A stretch of 64,000 bases of DNA. It comes from Trichobilharzia szidati (lineage: Eukaryota; Platyhelminthes; Trematoda; Strigeidida; Schistosomatidae). Made by a program: the position numbers and the translations under genes. The stretch covers positions 98,965,256-99,029,255 of the forward strand of contig OX235271.1 of assembly GCA_944472155.2 (NCBI GenBank), written 5' to 3'. Position 1 is the first letter of the stretch. The number at the start of each line of letters is the position of its first letter. The notes below the pieces were generated by a model. The model did not search any database. It had not been told where the DNA came from and worked only from the letters and a program-made list of their open reading frames with translations. Below, piece after piece: positions 25,701 through 36,685 of this stretch.

Positions 25701-28700
25701 TGGAAAACCTTCAGGGAGTACTGGAAAGCTGTTTCGTCCTAGTTTGGGACTCTTAATCAGTATGCATCCACCACAGGGATTCGAACCCAGAACCTTCTGG
25801 TTACAAAGCGAGCTCGTAGATTATTCAGCCTCTAGGACCCGATCGAATGGCCCATGAACCCGGTGGGTGCGTACTGTGAAGAGTCCCAAACTAGGACGAA
25901 ACAGTTGTCCAGTACTCCCAGCTAGTTTTCCAATAGTTCTCTAATAGATGACAGCTCATGATGAAATCCTGTAACCAAATAATGAAGTTGTGCCTACTAA
26001 ATAAATATATATATATGTATATCGTTGGGTAACTAATATTTGTTTTACTACATTATTTATGATTTTTCCCCTAAAACACCTACCTCAATCTAGAAACATC
26101 TTCGCTTATGCCTGTTCTGATTGGTGTATCTATATTCGAAAATTTTCTTTAAATGGAGGTGAGATGCATCTTCAGAATAAATTAATTGGACATAGTGGAC
26201 CAGTCAATTGTATTATTTATAAGCCATCGAATACAGATAGTAACAACCAAAGTGAATGGATATCTGGATCTGATGACTGTACAATTCGTGTATGGGTAAG
26301 TAATCATCTGAATTAAATATTTTCTTCAAGCGAATGAATTAGCCAGATATTACAATGTCCTTTGCGTATGTGCAATATTCTTGATATTTGTATAATTGCT
26401 GAGGGATAAAGAAACAATAGATAATGCTAAGAAAAACTAAGTTTTTAGAGTACCCTGCTTGAAAATAGTATGATTTGTTATCAGTTAAATGAGTCACTGT
26501 AACTACATGATCTCAGGATAAGAAGGAAGCCTTATTTACTTAAAAATGTGTCTGGGAAGTGGTTACGAAGTAGATTCAAAAGAATGTTTAAAATATATTT
26601 CTAATTTGCATGCAGAATGAGAATGGAATCATGGAGAAGATTTGTAGCCCCGGTGGATGATTTGCAATTAGTTGTGTTCTCTGAGCTGGTTGGTTTAATT
26701 ACGGAGCTCCCGTAGTCCATCTGGACAACATCCCCCTTCAGCGCAAGTTTTAGCATGAAATGAACTGATTTAAATTCTTCATGAATGATAGAATTGCGTC
26801 TCCTGGTAACTATCTTCGTGACTGGCAGTCGATTTATATCTCTATTGATCATTTTTTATTGACTTGGATTTTGAACTTTCTCCTCACATGATTTACTCTT
26901 TATTAGTTGGTAGATTTGGTCTATATTACCACGTTTGTTCGTCACAAATTAGCTTCAGAATGAAACCATTAAATGACAAATGTGTAAATTACACTGGCTT
27001 CAGCAATTTCTAGGATGTACTGTTCACTCAAAAATGGGGTCACTGTATGTTTTTCGACGACAGAAAATCCCAACTGTTCTGTTAGTGCATTTTGTTCAAA
27101 TTGTTTTTTCATTAAGGTAGAGTATTAGGAGGTAAACAGATGAACATGGTCATCACTGCTTTCCTACAAAGGGAAATAAGTTGACCCAGCATGGGTATTT
27201 GTAGCGCGCTGTATAATCTGGTCCAGCTTTAGTGATCACCTTCTAAGTGTGTAGGTGCATAGTGAACTCGCTTAGCTGATACTTCTCACTGGGGGTTTTA
27301 AAGGTGTTTCAGTTAGGTTATTAGCCGATTTACTTTGCTTAAATAGAATATGTCTATATCTAAGCTAAGTGAACAAAAAACACTTTATTCAAACAAAGTA
27401 AACCAACAAATGATGGGATTTTTCTATGAGTTCAACGAGGACCTTAGCACACATAAAATTGGAAGAATGTAAGACAGTAAATTATAAATATTCAATCGAA
27501 GCCTTTATACTCTGCTTCTTAATGGTGCACTGACATAACATTAGAGAGTTTACATCTAGAAATGTGAACTCCAAGAAAAATTTTAATCACAAAGCGGAAC
27601 TTATACAATTCAAGAGGTAAATTTTTCGAAAGGAGCTTATCTTTCCGATAGAGTTAAGTTTTGGGAATTCGACTCCCGTCAAAAGATTGTTCATCGCATC
27701 CAAAAAAAACACACTTCCTGAAGGCATTATAGGATTATAATGTTGCCACGCCATAATTAGAATGCATTAATTACCAACTCTTTTTATAAAGATTAGAGGC
27801 TATTCTGGATTTTAGAATGAAATTCAGACTGCACTTCCTACGCTAGAGATAAAAAAAATTGCTTTAGGTAATAAGAAAGTGGACAAGTACACACAAGCAG
27901 GAATACTGGTCAATACAACTGTTACAAAACTGTAGAATGTAGAAATGATGTATTTGTTCAAATAAATATATAATTATCTCTCTTCATGTGGCACTTGAAG
28001 TTAACCTGTAAAAGTATATAGGCAATATGAGGCATCTAACATAATAAAAAACAATTTTTTTATTCCTTTACTTTCCCAGTGAAACACAGGGTTTCAAGCT
28101 AGAGACTTGAAGTTTCTGTAGCGGTGGTGATTATTTTTACAGGATGAGGTTTCTAGACTCATACCCAACCTCCATTCTTTACCAGTTTTACCACTGGCTT
28201 CAAGAGGTAAAAGAGCTGGTCGGCCATGGATCGAACCCTGGACAACCTGCGTGGTCGGCGAGCATTCTACCGCTGTGCCACCAACGCACAAATATAATAC
28301 AATGAAATATAGATACTTTTCAGTTTGATTTGTCTTACTGTCAATCACACTGATAGCCAAAATGTATAGCAGAGAACGTTGTTAACAAAATGGATATAAG
28401 AGAACTTTTAACAGATTAATGAGTCTTGAGCAAAGATCAACTAGAAAATCAATGAAAAGTGGACAAACTTTTCCAACTGCTTTCAGGTTCTTCAGCAGTA
28501 CTTGCCAACTAACTCATACAAGATCAAGCAGGGAAATCGTTGGGAACTTAAAATTACCAATCTTACCAACAACGACAAACGCATCGGAGTTGTCTCAGTA
28601 GCATTATAAATATCCAGAACATAGATGACGCAAATTTCCTGGAATAATTTGAGTACCAAGTCAGACTGAATCATTACAGAACTACTTAAAATAATCCCAT

Positions 28701-31700
28701 TATGTGTAGAAAGTAAAAACAAGATTTTTTCTGAACGTCTCCGTATGTAAGCCATAAGTGACCTTCTGACAAATTCACTTAAATTTGTGCATTTTTTGAT
28801 TACATTAAAATTACATTACATAAAATCCGAGTAATTCTGCCGACAAATCTGTAGATTTTGATTGGACGCTGGTTATTTACTAATGTAGTGTGTCTAGTTC
28901 TTTGTTTGGTGCAGATTGCAGTGTCATCACCATAATTGGTAGCTCGCCATCACGGTGCACATTGATTTGATGATATTAGATAGTTGGAGGCAATCAGCAG
29001 GAAGCCTTGGATCTAGGTTTTGTGGTAGTTGGCACTCGTCAGCAAGGCGTATCTGCAACCTTGAAGGAACTCATGTTCCTTTTAAGATTCAAACTTGTGA
29101 CACTGCAGTCAGTTACGTTACCACTGAGCTATTCGGCCTCGCGGGTGACCTCCTGTAGGACTGTATTGGGTGCTTTGATTGGACACTAGTCAGCAACTAG
29201 TGTGGATTACACAGCGAAATATTCAGAAAAATCTTATTTTGATTTTCTAAACACGCTGGGTTTATTTTAAATAATTTTATAATAGCCTGAGTAACATTTG
29301 TATAAGTCTAAGGTAAAAAGAAGAGAAATCTTCAATTCACTACTGCAATACCTAACAGTTTTCCCTAGTACTCTTTCACTAGAAGTCATTTTTAAATAAA
29401 TAATCAAACTGAAATGTCATTCAGTGGAAATAATATTCTTTTTAAAAACTTAAGCATATTTTAGAGAAATTTTGACGTCTTACCTAGTTTGGGTTTCAAA
29501 TACACACAGATGAGCTCGACTTCAATTTTTACTCTGGATTGTTTTATCCAAAATAAATATGAATTAAATTCATCAATGCTGATCGAAAATATTTTATTGA
29601 TAACTTTTTAATTATCGTTTGTGGTTATATTGTTCGAAAGCTCCGAATTCAATGAGGAGCGAAAGCTGCACAAGAGGAAACTTACGAAAAGTCTCCGCAA
29701 GGACCGTGAACAGTGGTGGTTGACAAAGGCGAAAGAGATGGAAAAAGCATCGGCGATAGGCAACACCAGACAACTATTCAGGCTTATCAGGGAAACAGGT
29801 GGTAAAAGGCAAATGATAAGCGAAACAATCTCTGAAAAAAATGGCACCATAATTAGCTCCCAGGATAGACGTCTGGAGCGCTGGAAAGAACACTACGAGG
29901 AGCAGTTTAATTGGCCCACATCCACACTTAGCCTGCCGGACATCCAACACCTCCCTGAATGGGATATAGACACAGGTCCTCCGTCCTTAACTGAGGTTAC
30001 TAGAGCAGCCACTAATCTGAAGCAAGGCAAAGCAGCGGGACCTGATGGATTGACTCCAGAGGTATTTAAGTATGGTGGAGACAGTTTACTGTCTGCGTTA
30101 ACTGAGGTTCTAGGCAGCGTCTGGGAATCAGAGGAAGTCCCATCGGGTTGGTGTAAGTCACTGATCATCCCGATATACAAGAAGGGAGACAAGTCTTCTT
30201 GTGATAATCACAGAGGCATTAGCTTGACTAATATAGTATCCAAAATCCTAGGCTCAATAATACTGCGTAGACTAAGTGGTGCTCGGGAGACACAAACACG
30301 AGAAAACCAGGCAGGTTTTAGGCCAGGTAGAGGGTGTATTGATCATATCTTCACCCTTCGACAGATTCTAGAACATAGGCATTCCTACCGGCGTCCGACA
30401 ATCATTATATTTCTTGACCTAAAGGCGGCATTCGATTCTGTCGACCGGGAGGTTCTCTGGCGATGCTTGGCTGTAAAGGGAATGCCGAGAAAATACATTG
30501 CACTGATTAAGGCACTCTACTCGTACTCATGCAGCCAGGTGAGGGCTTATGGCGAGTTGTCATCTGAAGTGGTGACGACTAGTGGCGTCCGTCAAGGATG
30601 CCCATTATCCCCATTCCTATTCAACTTCATCATAGATGTACTAATGGACTTAACCCTAACTCACTTCAGCGACTCAGGGATTGACTTGCTACCAGGGAAG
30701 AATCTCGTTGACTTAGAATATGCGGACGATATAGTCCTTCTAGGCGAGGACTCTGACAAAATGCAGAGTCTACTGAACACCTTGAGCTGCAATCTAAGAA
30801 TGTTTGGCATGCGATTCGCCCCTGTAAAATGTAAGATGATGCTGCAGGATTGGACTTCACCGACCCCTAGATTAGAAATAGGAAGTGAAGTGGTAGAGCA
30901 CGTTGACCGCTTCACTTACTTGGGAAGTACCATCAGCCCCAACGGGTTGATCGCCGACGAAATCTCAGCACGAATACAGAGGGCTAGGTTCGCATACGCC
31001 AGTTTACGCCGTCTCTGGCGTAGACGTGATATCCGACTATCGACCAAAGGGCGTGTGTACTGCTCAACAGTCCGCTCCGTCCTCCTTTATGGCTGTGAGA
31101 CCTGGCCATTGAGAGCAGAAGACATGAAAAGATTAGCTGTCTTCGATCATAGGTGTCTGCGTTCCATCTCCCGCGTGAAGTGGTATAATAAGGTGAGCAA
31201 TATTGAGGTTAGGCGTCGAGTGCTAGGTAAGGCGGGGAAATCAATCGATGAGACTGTGAAATTACATCGACTGAGATGGTTAGGACATGTGTTACGTATG
31301 CCTAGTCATCGCCTTCCTCGACGGGCAATGTTAGCTGATATAGGGCCAGGCTGGAAAAGAGCTAGCGGCGGTCAAACGAAAACATGGCACCAGTCAATGA
31401 AATCCACAACAGTTAGTCTAAGTCACGTAGGGAGATGTAGACTTCCTGGTTGGGGTCCTCGGGACGGTAAAAACCAATGGTTGGAAACAATTGGTGACAT
31501 GGCTCAAAATCGTTCTCAGTGGCGCAGATGCATCCACTCCTTGTGACTTATGATTTCCGATGAAACTGTTCGTTCTTCGTTATTACTACTCCTTTGTCTC
31601 ACACCTCTGTTTACTGTCTATATTATGCATTTCTCCTACTTTCTTCTCTTGCTTTGTGTGCTACATGGAGTGTGGCGACTTGAACTGCCGCACATCAGTG

Positions 31701-34352
31701 CAAAGTTCTATGTCGAAAACAGACAGACAGACAGACAGATATTGTTCGAAATGTGTTGCACAAATCCATTACACGATTCAGATAAACTACATCTTGTTAG
31801 TGCTTTGTTAAAATTCATAGAGGGAAATAAGTGTTCCAAATTCTTAAAGAGAAGAATACCTCCATACATTGCCCTTTTTATATTTATTTCTTTAATTAGA
31901 ATACAACAAACCATGAAGCGGTATGCCGAATGACGCTAAATACAAATGGTCCAATTACATGTCTATGTTTGGATACCAAACGAAATATTCTTCTCTCTGG
32001 AGTTGACAAAGAAATTAAGTCAGTTAAATAACTGTTAATGCATTCATACTTATACGAATACATATATATTAGTAATCATGCTACATTTTGTAACTAAACC
32101 CATTATTAATGAATCCTATAAACTGTATCATTTTCAAGTTGTCCTAAGAAATACTGTGGCTTGTGTTACTGATAAAATTCATCAGTAATATATGAAGAAA
32201 CGTTCATCGGCATAAAAACATCAAATAACAGGGAGATACATTTGATATCAGAGAAAGCAAATGATACAGCGTTGCGGGAGACGTGAACGGAACACAAAAT
32301 GAAGGACAGGAGTAGCACAACACGGAAGATCTCTTAAATAACGACTTGCAGATAAGGTGTACGTAATTTCGCTGTATAGAGATACCGAATTCCAAATATG
32401 CATTCTTCTATCACGATTCTTGTCTTCTACCGTTACAATACAGATTTCATCACTTTCCGGAATTTGAATAGCACAATAAACCTTGAAAACTAATCGGCAA
32501 TAAGAAATGAATGAGGAACGTTGTACTTAATAACTCAACTTAATGCCAGTAGGTCCTGGATTCGAGACCTGCTTCATCTACTTCACTTTTGGTAACTTGT
32601 CAGTATCACCAGCCTCACACAATAAATGTGGCTCAAAGCCTGGTACATGAGAAATCTTTTCCAAATAATTTAATTGAACAAAACAAGTAGCTATTAAAAT
32701 TCAATGTTGACTCTCACTGAATGCCACTCTGAAGAACAAACAAGCTTCTATCAGTTAGTTAAAATTAATAACGACCTATACCGAGTTGTAAAAACATTGA
32801 AAATTTCTTGACATTGTGACTGCCAATACAATATAGATCGATCACGTTGTGAATATAGTTTAAATTTCAGAGCTCTCTGTCTGCTTCGTTTTACAGAATT
32901 TACGATCCGCAGACTGGTCATGTTTATCGCAACTACAAAGGTCATCAAGATATTATAAGGTCTATAGTTGTACTACCTGAAGACGAAGAGGTAAGCATAT
33001 ACTTTGTCTTTCTCTAAAAAGTATAACAGTCATGTACAACAAGTTATAGTTGAGAAATAAATGAATTACAAGATAGGACCAGTAAATATATATGCGAAAT
33101 TCACGTCACACATATGTTGCTTACTCGAGATCTAATGAAACTAAGTCGCATTCATTGGAAGACATAGGAGTACTAGAATTTTGTTTTGTCCTATCTTCGG
33201 ACTCTTCAGTAGTACGGGCCCGCTAAGGTTCACGATGAAATCCCGGAACCAATCAAATCCTTGCAAACCAACGCGTAAATTATTTATATCTTGAAGAGCA
33301 TATAACAGGAACGATCATACGCTGGTGGATTAGCCTTTGAGATACTCTGAATTATACAGTGAGCTAATAGTTGAATCGCAACTCATAATCGCGCTAACCT
33401 CACCAAATTGTAAGTATCTCAGGATGCAGTTGACAAATCCCACTCATATCGAAGTTTGTTGAAGGCTACTTGTTCAAAATTTATTTCTTTTGACTGGACT
33501 TCAATTTCAGAAATGAGTTACTAGCATATCAACGTTTTGTTTTAATTTTTTTATCTGCAACTCTGACACTTAATGATCTCAATGTTGACCTTTTACAGTT
33601 AAGTGTGTGGTCAGAATGTCCCAAATAGACTTGTCAATATATCACAGGTAAAATGTCTTCTTCTGATATAAGAACAGAACTTAGCAACTGTGGCAGAGTA
33701 TAATTACGTCATAGAATACTTCTATTTGATAAAAACACAGTATTATTGGCTGAAGTCTTGGAAACAATTTATTGTTGAAAATCTTATCAAGACTTCAAAT
33801 GTCATCAGTAGATAATACCGTAATTCTATCGAATAAAATTATTTTATGGAAGAATTATACGTCTTCTTACTACACTATCGACAACATAAAAAGAGCGAAT
33901 TGTCTTAAATCCCCGAATATCACATACGTAATCATACCTTCAGGAAGTAACAGCTACATTGAGTGTTAAGGATAAAAACAGCTATACTTGCACGTCATGA
34001 GAAACTGTCTCATCATCATCATCATTATGTTGAAATTTATTATTTGATAGAAAATGGGGTATCATTCTAATGTATTTTATAACTGCCTTAATTTCTCATT
34101 TATTTTCCATAGTATATATCTGCAAGTGCTGATGGTCAAATTCGTATATGGAGTGCATGGAAGGGAAGCCGAAATCCAATACCAGTTGCTTCAACAGATA
34201 ACGATTCCGCACTTGAGGCAGCCAAAATAGCAGCAATTAAGTTATCATCAAATCCAGCAGCATCAATTGGTGCAGCTGCACGAGCATTCAGTAAGGCTGG
34301 ACGATTTCGGTGTATTGTTGAGTGTTTAATAAGACATGAACGTGTAAAATAA
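19655..34352 (+). CDS. WD40-repeat protein, C-terminal six exons
   Basis: The joined exons are 19655-19783, 22211-22362, 26094-26295, 31900-32018, 32897-32990 and 34113-34352. They read in one frame for 311 codons plus TAA (34350-34352). Five WD40 blades are visible: GH-DSVTSL...GWDRRICIWDL; AILDMAYDPEL...DWCIYIRKF; LIGHSGPVNCI...GSDDCTIRVW; GPITCLCLD...GVDKEIKIYD; and YKGHQDIIRSI...SADGQIRIW. A seven-blade propeller would need about two more upstream, perhaps in the 18.1-18.6 kb gap. The C-terminal tail is Ala-rich and ends RFRCIVECLIRHERVK. WD40 propellers are protein-interaction platforms; this one is not assigned to a family. It may be the C-terminus of the large Ser-rich gene immediately upstream on the same strand. 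A poly(A) signal lies 36 bp after the stop. Confidence 0.88.
21366..21600 (+). repeat. SINE-B, tRNA-derived, near-complete copy
   Basis: The 72-nt head folds like a tRNA. Acceptor-like ends GCATCGG/CCGACGC pair with one mismatch, the A box is TGGCATAGCGG, and the B box GGTTCGATCCC sits in a 5-bp T-arm. A unique body follows (GTAAGGAGGAAAGGTTGG..., GAGGCTAGCAACC), then a tail close to that of LINE-B (TATGTTCCACTGGGAAC) and an A-rich end. The body and tail mark it as a SINE rather than a functional tRNA gene. It lies in a WD40-gene intron. Confidence 0.85.
22211..22362 (+). CDS. WD40 gene exon b
   Basis: Acceptor CACATAG, donor GTAAGT, ending in phase 2. It completes the first visible blade with the WD signature RICIWDL and starts the next. 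Confidence 0.85.
23273..23571. repeat. Foldback element: two ~130-bp inverted arms
   Basis: The left arm (from CATTATGAGTAAAATT through GAGCACAATTTATTGCTC and CACACAACTTTC to about 23405) is repeated in reverse complement at about 23440-23571. The loop is short and AT-rich. The arms differ by scattered substitutions. No ORF is present. Related fragments occur at 16605-16660, about 33670-33850 and 56232-56310, so it is a repeat family, possibly a MITE-like foldback transposon. Confidence 0.8.
23572..25660. other. Intron interior, nothing recognised
   Basis: This is part of the intron between 22363 and 26093. Only scattered short ORFs occur. The segment at 24000-24230 (GTTCAGCGAGTCGAATCAG) looks faintly repeat-like but could not be matched. 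Confidence 0.4.
25664..25860 (-). repeat. SINE-H copy, minus, ribozyme degenerate
   Basis: The tail, hammerhead region and tRNA-like head read on the minus strand up to the A-box area (GGGTCCTAGAGGCTG on minus). In the ribozyme the core reads CTGATTAAGA instead of CTGAAGA and the cleavage triplet region is TTTC, so it should be inactive. Confidence 0.8.
25861..25974 (+). repeat. SINE-H copy, plus, head-to-head with the previous copy
   Basis: It starts near the T-arm (CCCGGTGGGTGCGTACTG) and runs through the ribozyme to the tail. One base of the core is deleted (GTACTGTGAAGA), destroying the CUGANGA motif. It abuts the minus copy directly. Confidence 0.8.
26094..26295 (+). CDS. WD40 gene exon c
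   Basis: Acceptor CTCAATCTAG; the first base completes a leucine codon. It holds blade sequence NIFAYACSDWCIYIRKF and GHSGPVNCI...DDCTIRVW, ending exactly before GTAAGT. Confidence 0.88.
26296..28057. other. Intron interior, nothing recognised
   Basis: This is the first part of the intron between 26295 and 31900. No coding exon or matched repeat was found. Confidence 0.4.
28058..28291 (-). repeat. SINE-B copy, minus
   Basis: On the minus strand it begins GTGCGTTGGTGGCACAGCGG (A box) and continues through GGGTTCGATCC (B box), the GAGTCTAGAAACC body and a tail ending in T-rich sequence on plus. Several substitutions separate it from the 21.4 kb copy. Confidence 0.85.
28960..29205 (-). repeat. 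SINE-D, tRNA-derived repeat
   Basis: The minus strand contains a textbook A box (TAGCTCAGTGGTAACG) and a decayed B box (GTTTGAATCTT). The body is shared with 59480-59700 (GCAAGGCGTATCTGCAAC on plus). The plus-strand end TTGATTGGACACTAGT is common to both copies. Confidence 0.65.
29206..29282 (+). repeat. Interspersed repeat shared with 6.66 kb
   Basis: Near copy of 6660-6748 (ACACAGCGAAATATTCAGAA, AACACGCTGGG), directly following the SINE-D copy. Confidence 0.6.
29630..31742 (+). mobile_element. LINE-A: 5'-truncated non-LTR retrotransposon with open RT frame
   Basis: One uninterrupted frame (29621-31546, 641 codons) encodes a non-LTR reverse transcriptase. Motifs in order: GKAAGPDGLTPEVFK; PIYKKGDKSSCDNHRGISL; RENQAGFRPGRGCIDHIF; IIFLDLKAAFDSVDRE (first catalytic Asp); SGVRQGCPLSPFLFNFII; LEYADDIVLL (YADD catalytic pair); and FTYLGSTISPNG. 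A C-terminal domain has CETWPLR and HRLRWLGHVLRMP. No endonuclease domain is encoded, and the first codons adjoin unrelated DNA, so the element is 5'-truncated. About 200 bp of 3' UTR ends in a (CAGA)n tract near 31720-31740. It sits in sense orientation in a WD40-gene intron. It resembles trematode RTE-type LINEs, but the clade was not tested. Confidence 0.9.
31900..32018 (+). CDS. WD40 gene exon d
   Basis: Acceptor TTTAATTAG lies only about 155 bp after the 3' end of an inserted LINE. The donor is GTCAGT, a weaker variant, phase 2. The blade sequence is GPITCLCLDTKRNILLSGV. Confidence 0.82.
32535..32655 (+). repeat. SINE-C-like tRNA-derived fragment
   Basis: It contains a B-box-like GGATTCGAGACC, then a body ending ...AATAAATGTGGCTC shared with 57350-57500 and 40725-40860. 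It is diverged and lies in a WD40-gene intron. Confidence 0.45.
32897..32990 (+). CDS. WD40 gene exon e
   Basis: Acceptor TTTTACAG, donor GTAAGC, phase 0 at the end. It encodes KIYDPQTG, the end of one blade, and YKGHQDIIRSIVVLP, the start of the next. Confidence 0.85.
33180..33300 (-). repeat. Degraded SINE-H fragment
   Basis: The plus-strand text TTGTCCTATCTTCGGACTC then TTCAGTAGTACGGGCCCGC corresponds to the reversed ribozyme/head junction of SINE-H. Tail remnants follow (ATGAAATCCCGGAACCAATC). Strongly mutated. Confidence 0.5.
33670..33850. repeat. Foldback-family fragment
   Basis: CTGTGGCAGAGTATAATTACG, ACAATTTATTG and the CATCAGTAGATAATAC region resemble pieces of the 23.3-23.6 kb foldback arms, again in partly inverted arrangement. 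Diverged. Confidence 0.45.
34113..34352 (+). CDS. WD40 gene terminal exon f
   Basis: Acceptor TTTTCCATAG. It encodes the last blade (YISASADGQIRIW), then an Ala/Ser-rich helix-prone tail (ALEAAKIAAIKLSSN) and TAA at 34350. Confidence 0.87.
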   Translation, partial: YISASADGQIRIWSAWKGSRNPIPVASTDNDSALEAAKIAAIKLSSNPAASIGAAARAFSKAGRFRCIVECLIRHERVK

Positions 34353-34387
34353 TTTTCTGATGTAATGAACGTTTTCATGAATTCTTT

Positions 34388-34393
34388 AATAAA
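34388..34393 (+). promoter_or_regulatory. Poly(A) signal of the WD40 gene
   Basis: AATAAA lies 36 bp after the TAA stop at 34352, at a plausible place for a short 3' UTR. Confidence 0.65.
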
Positions 34394-34813
34394 ATTAAAT
34401 TTTGCTAACTGATTAATGAGGAAGCTGTAAGGTTTCTAATTCTTTTTTCACAAGAATTTTGCAAAGATTCCCAAATATAAAATTGAACTTCTACTTTTTA
34501 ATATGGTGAAAATTCACGACGAATCAGACAGAACACCAATCGCTTGAGGCTTTTCAAAAAGTAACGCATTTCAAACCTAGTTCTCTACTATTTGCAAATT
34601 AATGTATTTTGGAAGACCCATATAACTTCATTTGCACAACTTGGAAAGCGAATATGCTAAGTACTCCCATAACATCACAAACGAAATTCAGCACCACATC
34701 TGAATCATTAAGATTAAGATGGTGTTTAGTCATTCAAACTGACAATGTTACGATAAGACTATGATATCACAACAGATGATTAAGTTAGAGAACCACTGGA
34801 AAACCAGCTGGGA

Positions 34814-34859
34814 GTACTGGACAGCTGTTTCGTCCTAGTTTGGGACTCTTCAGCAGTAC
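34814..34859 (-). ncRNA. Hammerhead ribozyme, array unit L1
   Basis: The minus strand gives stem I GTACTG/CAGTAC (6 bp perfect), core CTGAAGA (fits CUGANGA), stem II GTCC/GGAC with loop CAAACTA, GAAA, stem III ACAGCTGT (self-complementary, no loop), and cleavage after GTC. All invariant residues of the hammerhead core are present. Confidence 0.8.
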
Positions 34860-35216
34860 GCGCCCAACGGGATTCGAACCCAGGACCTTCTGGTTACGAG
34901 GCGAGCTCGTAGACCATTGAGCCACTGGGACCCGATCCAATGGTCCTTGAATTCTAACTTCTGCCAATTCACGACATAGCGCGACCATTTCGCAATGTCT
35001 TCTTCGTGAGTAACTGTCCTCATCTTCGACCTGCTGTACCCTACTGGTCACGGCTTCCCACTAGAACCCCAGGTTAACTGCCTGAATAGGGCCAGTCACT
35101 AGTGAGCATCAGATTAATTTGCAAGTATTGGTTTTTGTAGGGATTTGGTTTGATTGCATGGAGGGTTTCATCATGAGCTGACATCAGTTAGAGAACCACT
35201 GGAAAACCAGCTGGGA

Positions 35217-35262
35217 GTACTGGACAGCTGTTTCGTCCTAGTTTGGGACTCTTCAGCAGTAC
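35217..35262 (-). ncRNA. Hammerhead ribozyme, array unit L2
   Basis: Identical 46-nt ribozyme, 403 bp from the L1 copy. All core residues and the 6-bp stem I are kept. Confidence 0.8.
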
Positions 35263-35619
35263 GCGCCCAACGGGATTCGAACCCAGGACCTTCTGGTTAC
35301 GAGGCGAGCTCGTAGACCATTGAGCCACTGGGACCCGATCCAATGGTCCTTGAATTCTAACTTCTGCCAATTCACGACATAGCGCGACCATTTCGCAATG
35401 TCTTCTTCGTGAGTAACTGTCCTCATCTTCGACCTGCTGTACCCTACTGGTCACGGCTTCCCACTAGAACCCCAGGTTAACTGCCTGAATAGGGCCAGTC
35501 ACTAGTGAGCATCAGATTAATTTGCAAGTATTGGTTTTTGTAGGGATTTGGTTTGATTGCATGGAGGGTTTCATCATGAGCTGACATCAGTTAGAGAACC
35601 ACTGGAAAACCAGCTGGGA

Positions 35620-35665
35620 GTACTGGACAGCTGTTTCGTCCTAGTTTGGGACTCTTCAGCAGTAC
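35620..35665 (-). ncRNA. Hammerhead ribozyme, array unit L3
   Basis: Identical 46-nt ribozyme, 403 bp from the L2 copy. Cleavage here and in L2 would release a 403-nt monomer. Confidence 0.8.
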
Positions 35666-36162
35666 GCGCCCAACGGGATTCGAACCCAGGACCTTCTGGT
35701 TACGAGGCGAGCTCGTAGACCATTGAGCCACTGGGACCCGATCCAATGGTCCTTGAATTCTAACTTCTGCCAATTCACGACATAGCGCGACCATTTCGCA
35801 ATGTCTTCTTCGTGAGTAACTGTCCTCATCTTCGACCTGCTGTACCCTACTGGTCACGGCTTCCCACTAGAACCCCAGGTTAACTGCCTGAATAGGGCCA
35901 GTCACTAGTGAGCATCAGATTAATTTGCAAGTATTGGTTTTTGTAGGGATTTGGTTTGATTGCATGGAGGGTTTCATCATGAGCTGATGCTCACTAGTGA
36001 CTGGCCCTATTCAGGCAGTTAACCTGGGGTTCTAGTGGGAAGCCGTGACCAGTAGGGTATAGCAGGTCGAAGATGAGGACAGTTACTCACGAAGAAGACA
36101 TTGCGAAATGGTCGCGCTATGTCGTGAATTGGCAGAAGTTAGAATTCAAGAACCATTGGATC

Positions 36163-36236
36163 GGGTCCCAGTGGCTCAATGGTCTACGAGCTCGCCTCGT
36201 AACCAGAAGGTCCTGGGTTCGAATCCCGTTGGGCGC
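36163..36236 (+). promoter_or_regulatory. tRNA-like Pol III promoter head of SINE-H (representative unit)
   Basis: The A box TGGCTCAATGG (36172-36182) and B box GGTTCGAATCC (36216-36226) both fit the consensus at normal tRNA spacing. The B box lies in a T-arm-like hairpin CTGGG/CCCGT region. The same head recurs in every array unit at 403-bp spacing. It should support RNA polymerase III transcription into the ribozyme immediately downstream. Confidence 0.75.
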
Positions 36237-36282
36237 GTACTGCTGAAGAGTCCCAAACTAGGACGAAACAGCTGTCCAGTAC
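36237..36282 (+). ncRNA. Hammerhead ribozyme, array unit R1
   Basis: Stem I 36237-36242 pairs with 36277-36282. The core CTGAAGA is 36243-36249, stem II is 36250-36253 with 36261-36264, and GAAA is 36265-36268. The palindromic stem III ends at T36275, with predicted cleavage after C36276. Confidence 0.8.
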
Positions 36283-36639
36283 TCCCAGCTGGTTTTCCAG
36301 TGGTTCTCTAACTGATGTCAGCTCACGATGAAACCCTCCATGCAATCAAACCAAATCCCTACAAAAACCAATACTTGCAAATTAATCTGATGCTCACTAG
36401 TGACTGGCCCTATTCAGGCAGTTAACCTGGGGTTCTAGTGGGAAGCCGTGACCAGTAGGGTATAGCAGGTCGAAGATGAGGACAGTTACTCACGAAGAAG
36501 ACATTGCGAAATGGTCGCGCTATGTCGTGAATTGGCAGAAGTTAGAATTCAAGAACCATTGGATCGGGTCCCAGTGGCTCAATGGTCTACGAGCTCGCCT
36601 CGTAACCAGAAGGTCCTGGGTTCGAATCCCGTTGGGCGC

Positions 36640-36685
36640 GTACTGCTGAAGAGTCCCAAACTAGGACGAAACAGCTGTCCAGTAC
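36640..36685 (+). ncRNA. Hammerhead ribozyme, array unit R2
   Basis: Same 46 nt as R1, shifted by 403 bp. No substitutions in core or stems. Confidence 0.8.

Noticed and set aside
25861..25974. Active hammerhead ribozyme
   Set aside because: One core base is missing (GTACTGTGAAGA), so the CUGANGA motif is broken.
34785..35857. Three identical 88-codon minus ORFs and three 67-codon plus ORFs at 403-bp spacing
   Set aside because: They are translations of the SINE-H head, ribozyme and tail. Exact repetition reflects the array, and the same frames are broken in dispersed copies.
36163..36236. Functional tRNA gene in each array unit
   Set aside because: A and B boxes fit, but the acceptor stem does not pair and the ribozyme follows immediately. 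It is the promoter head of the SINE.
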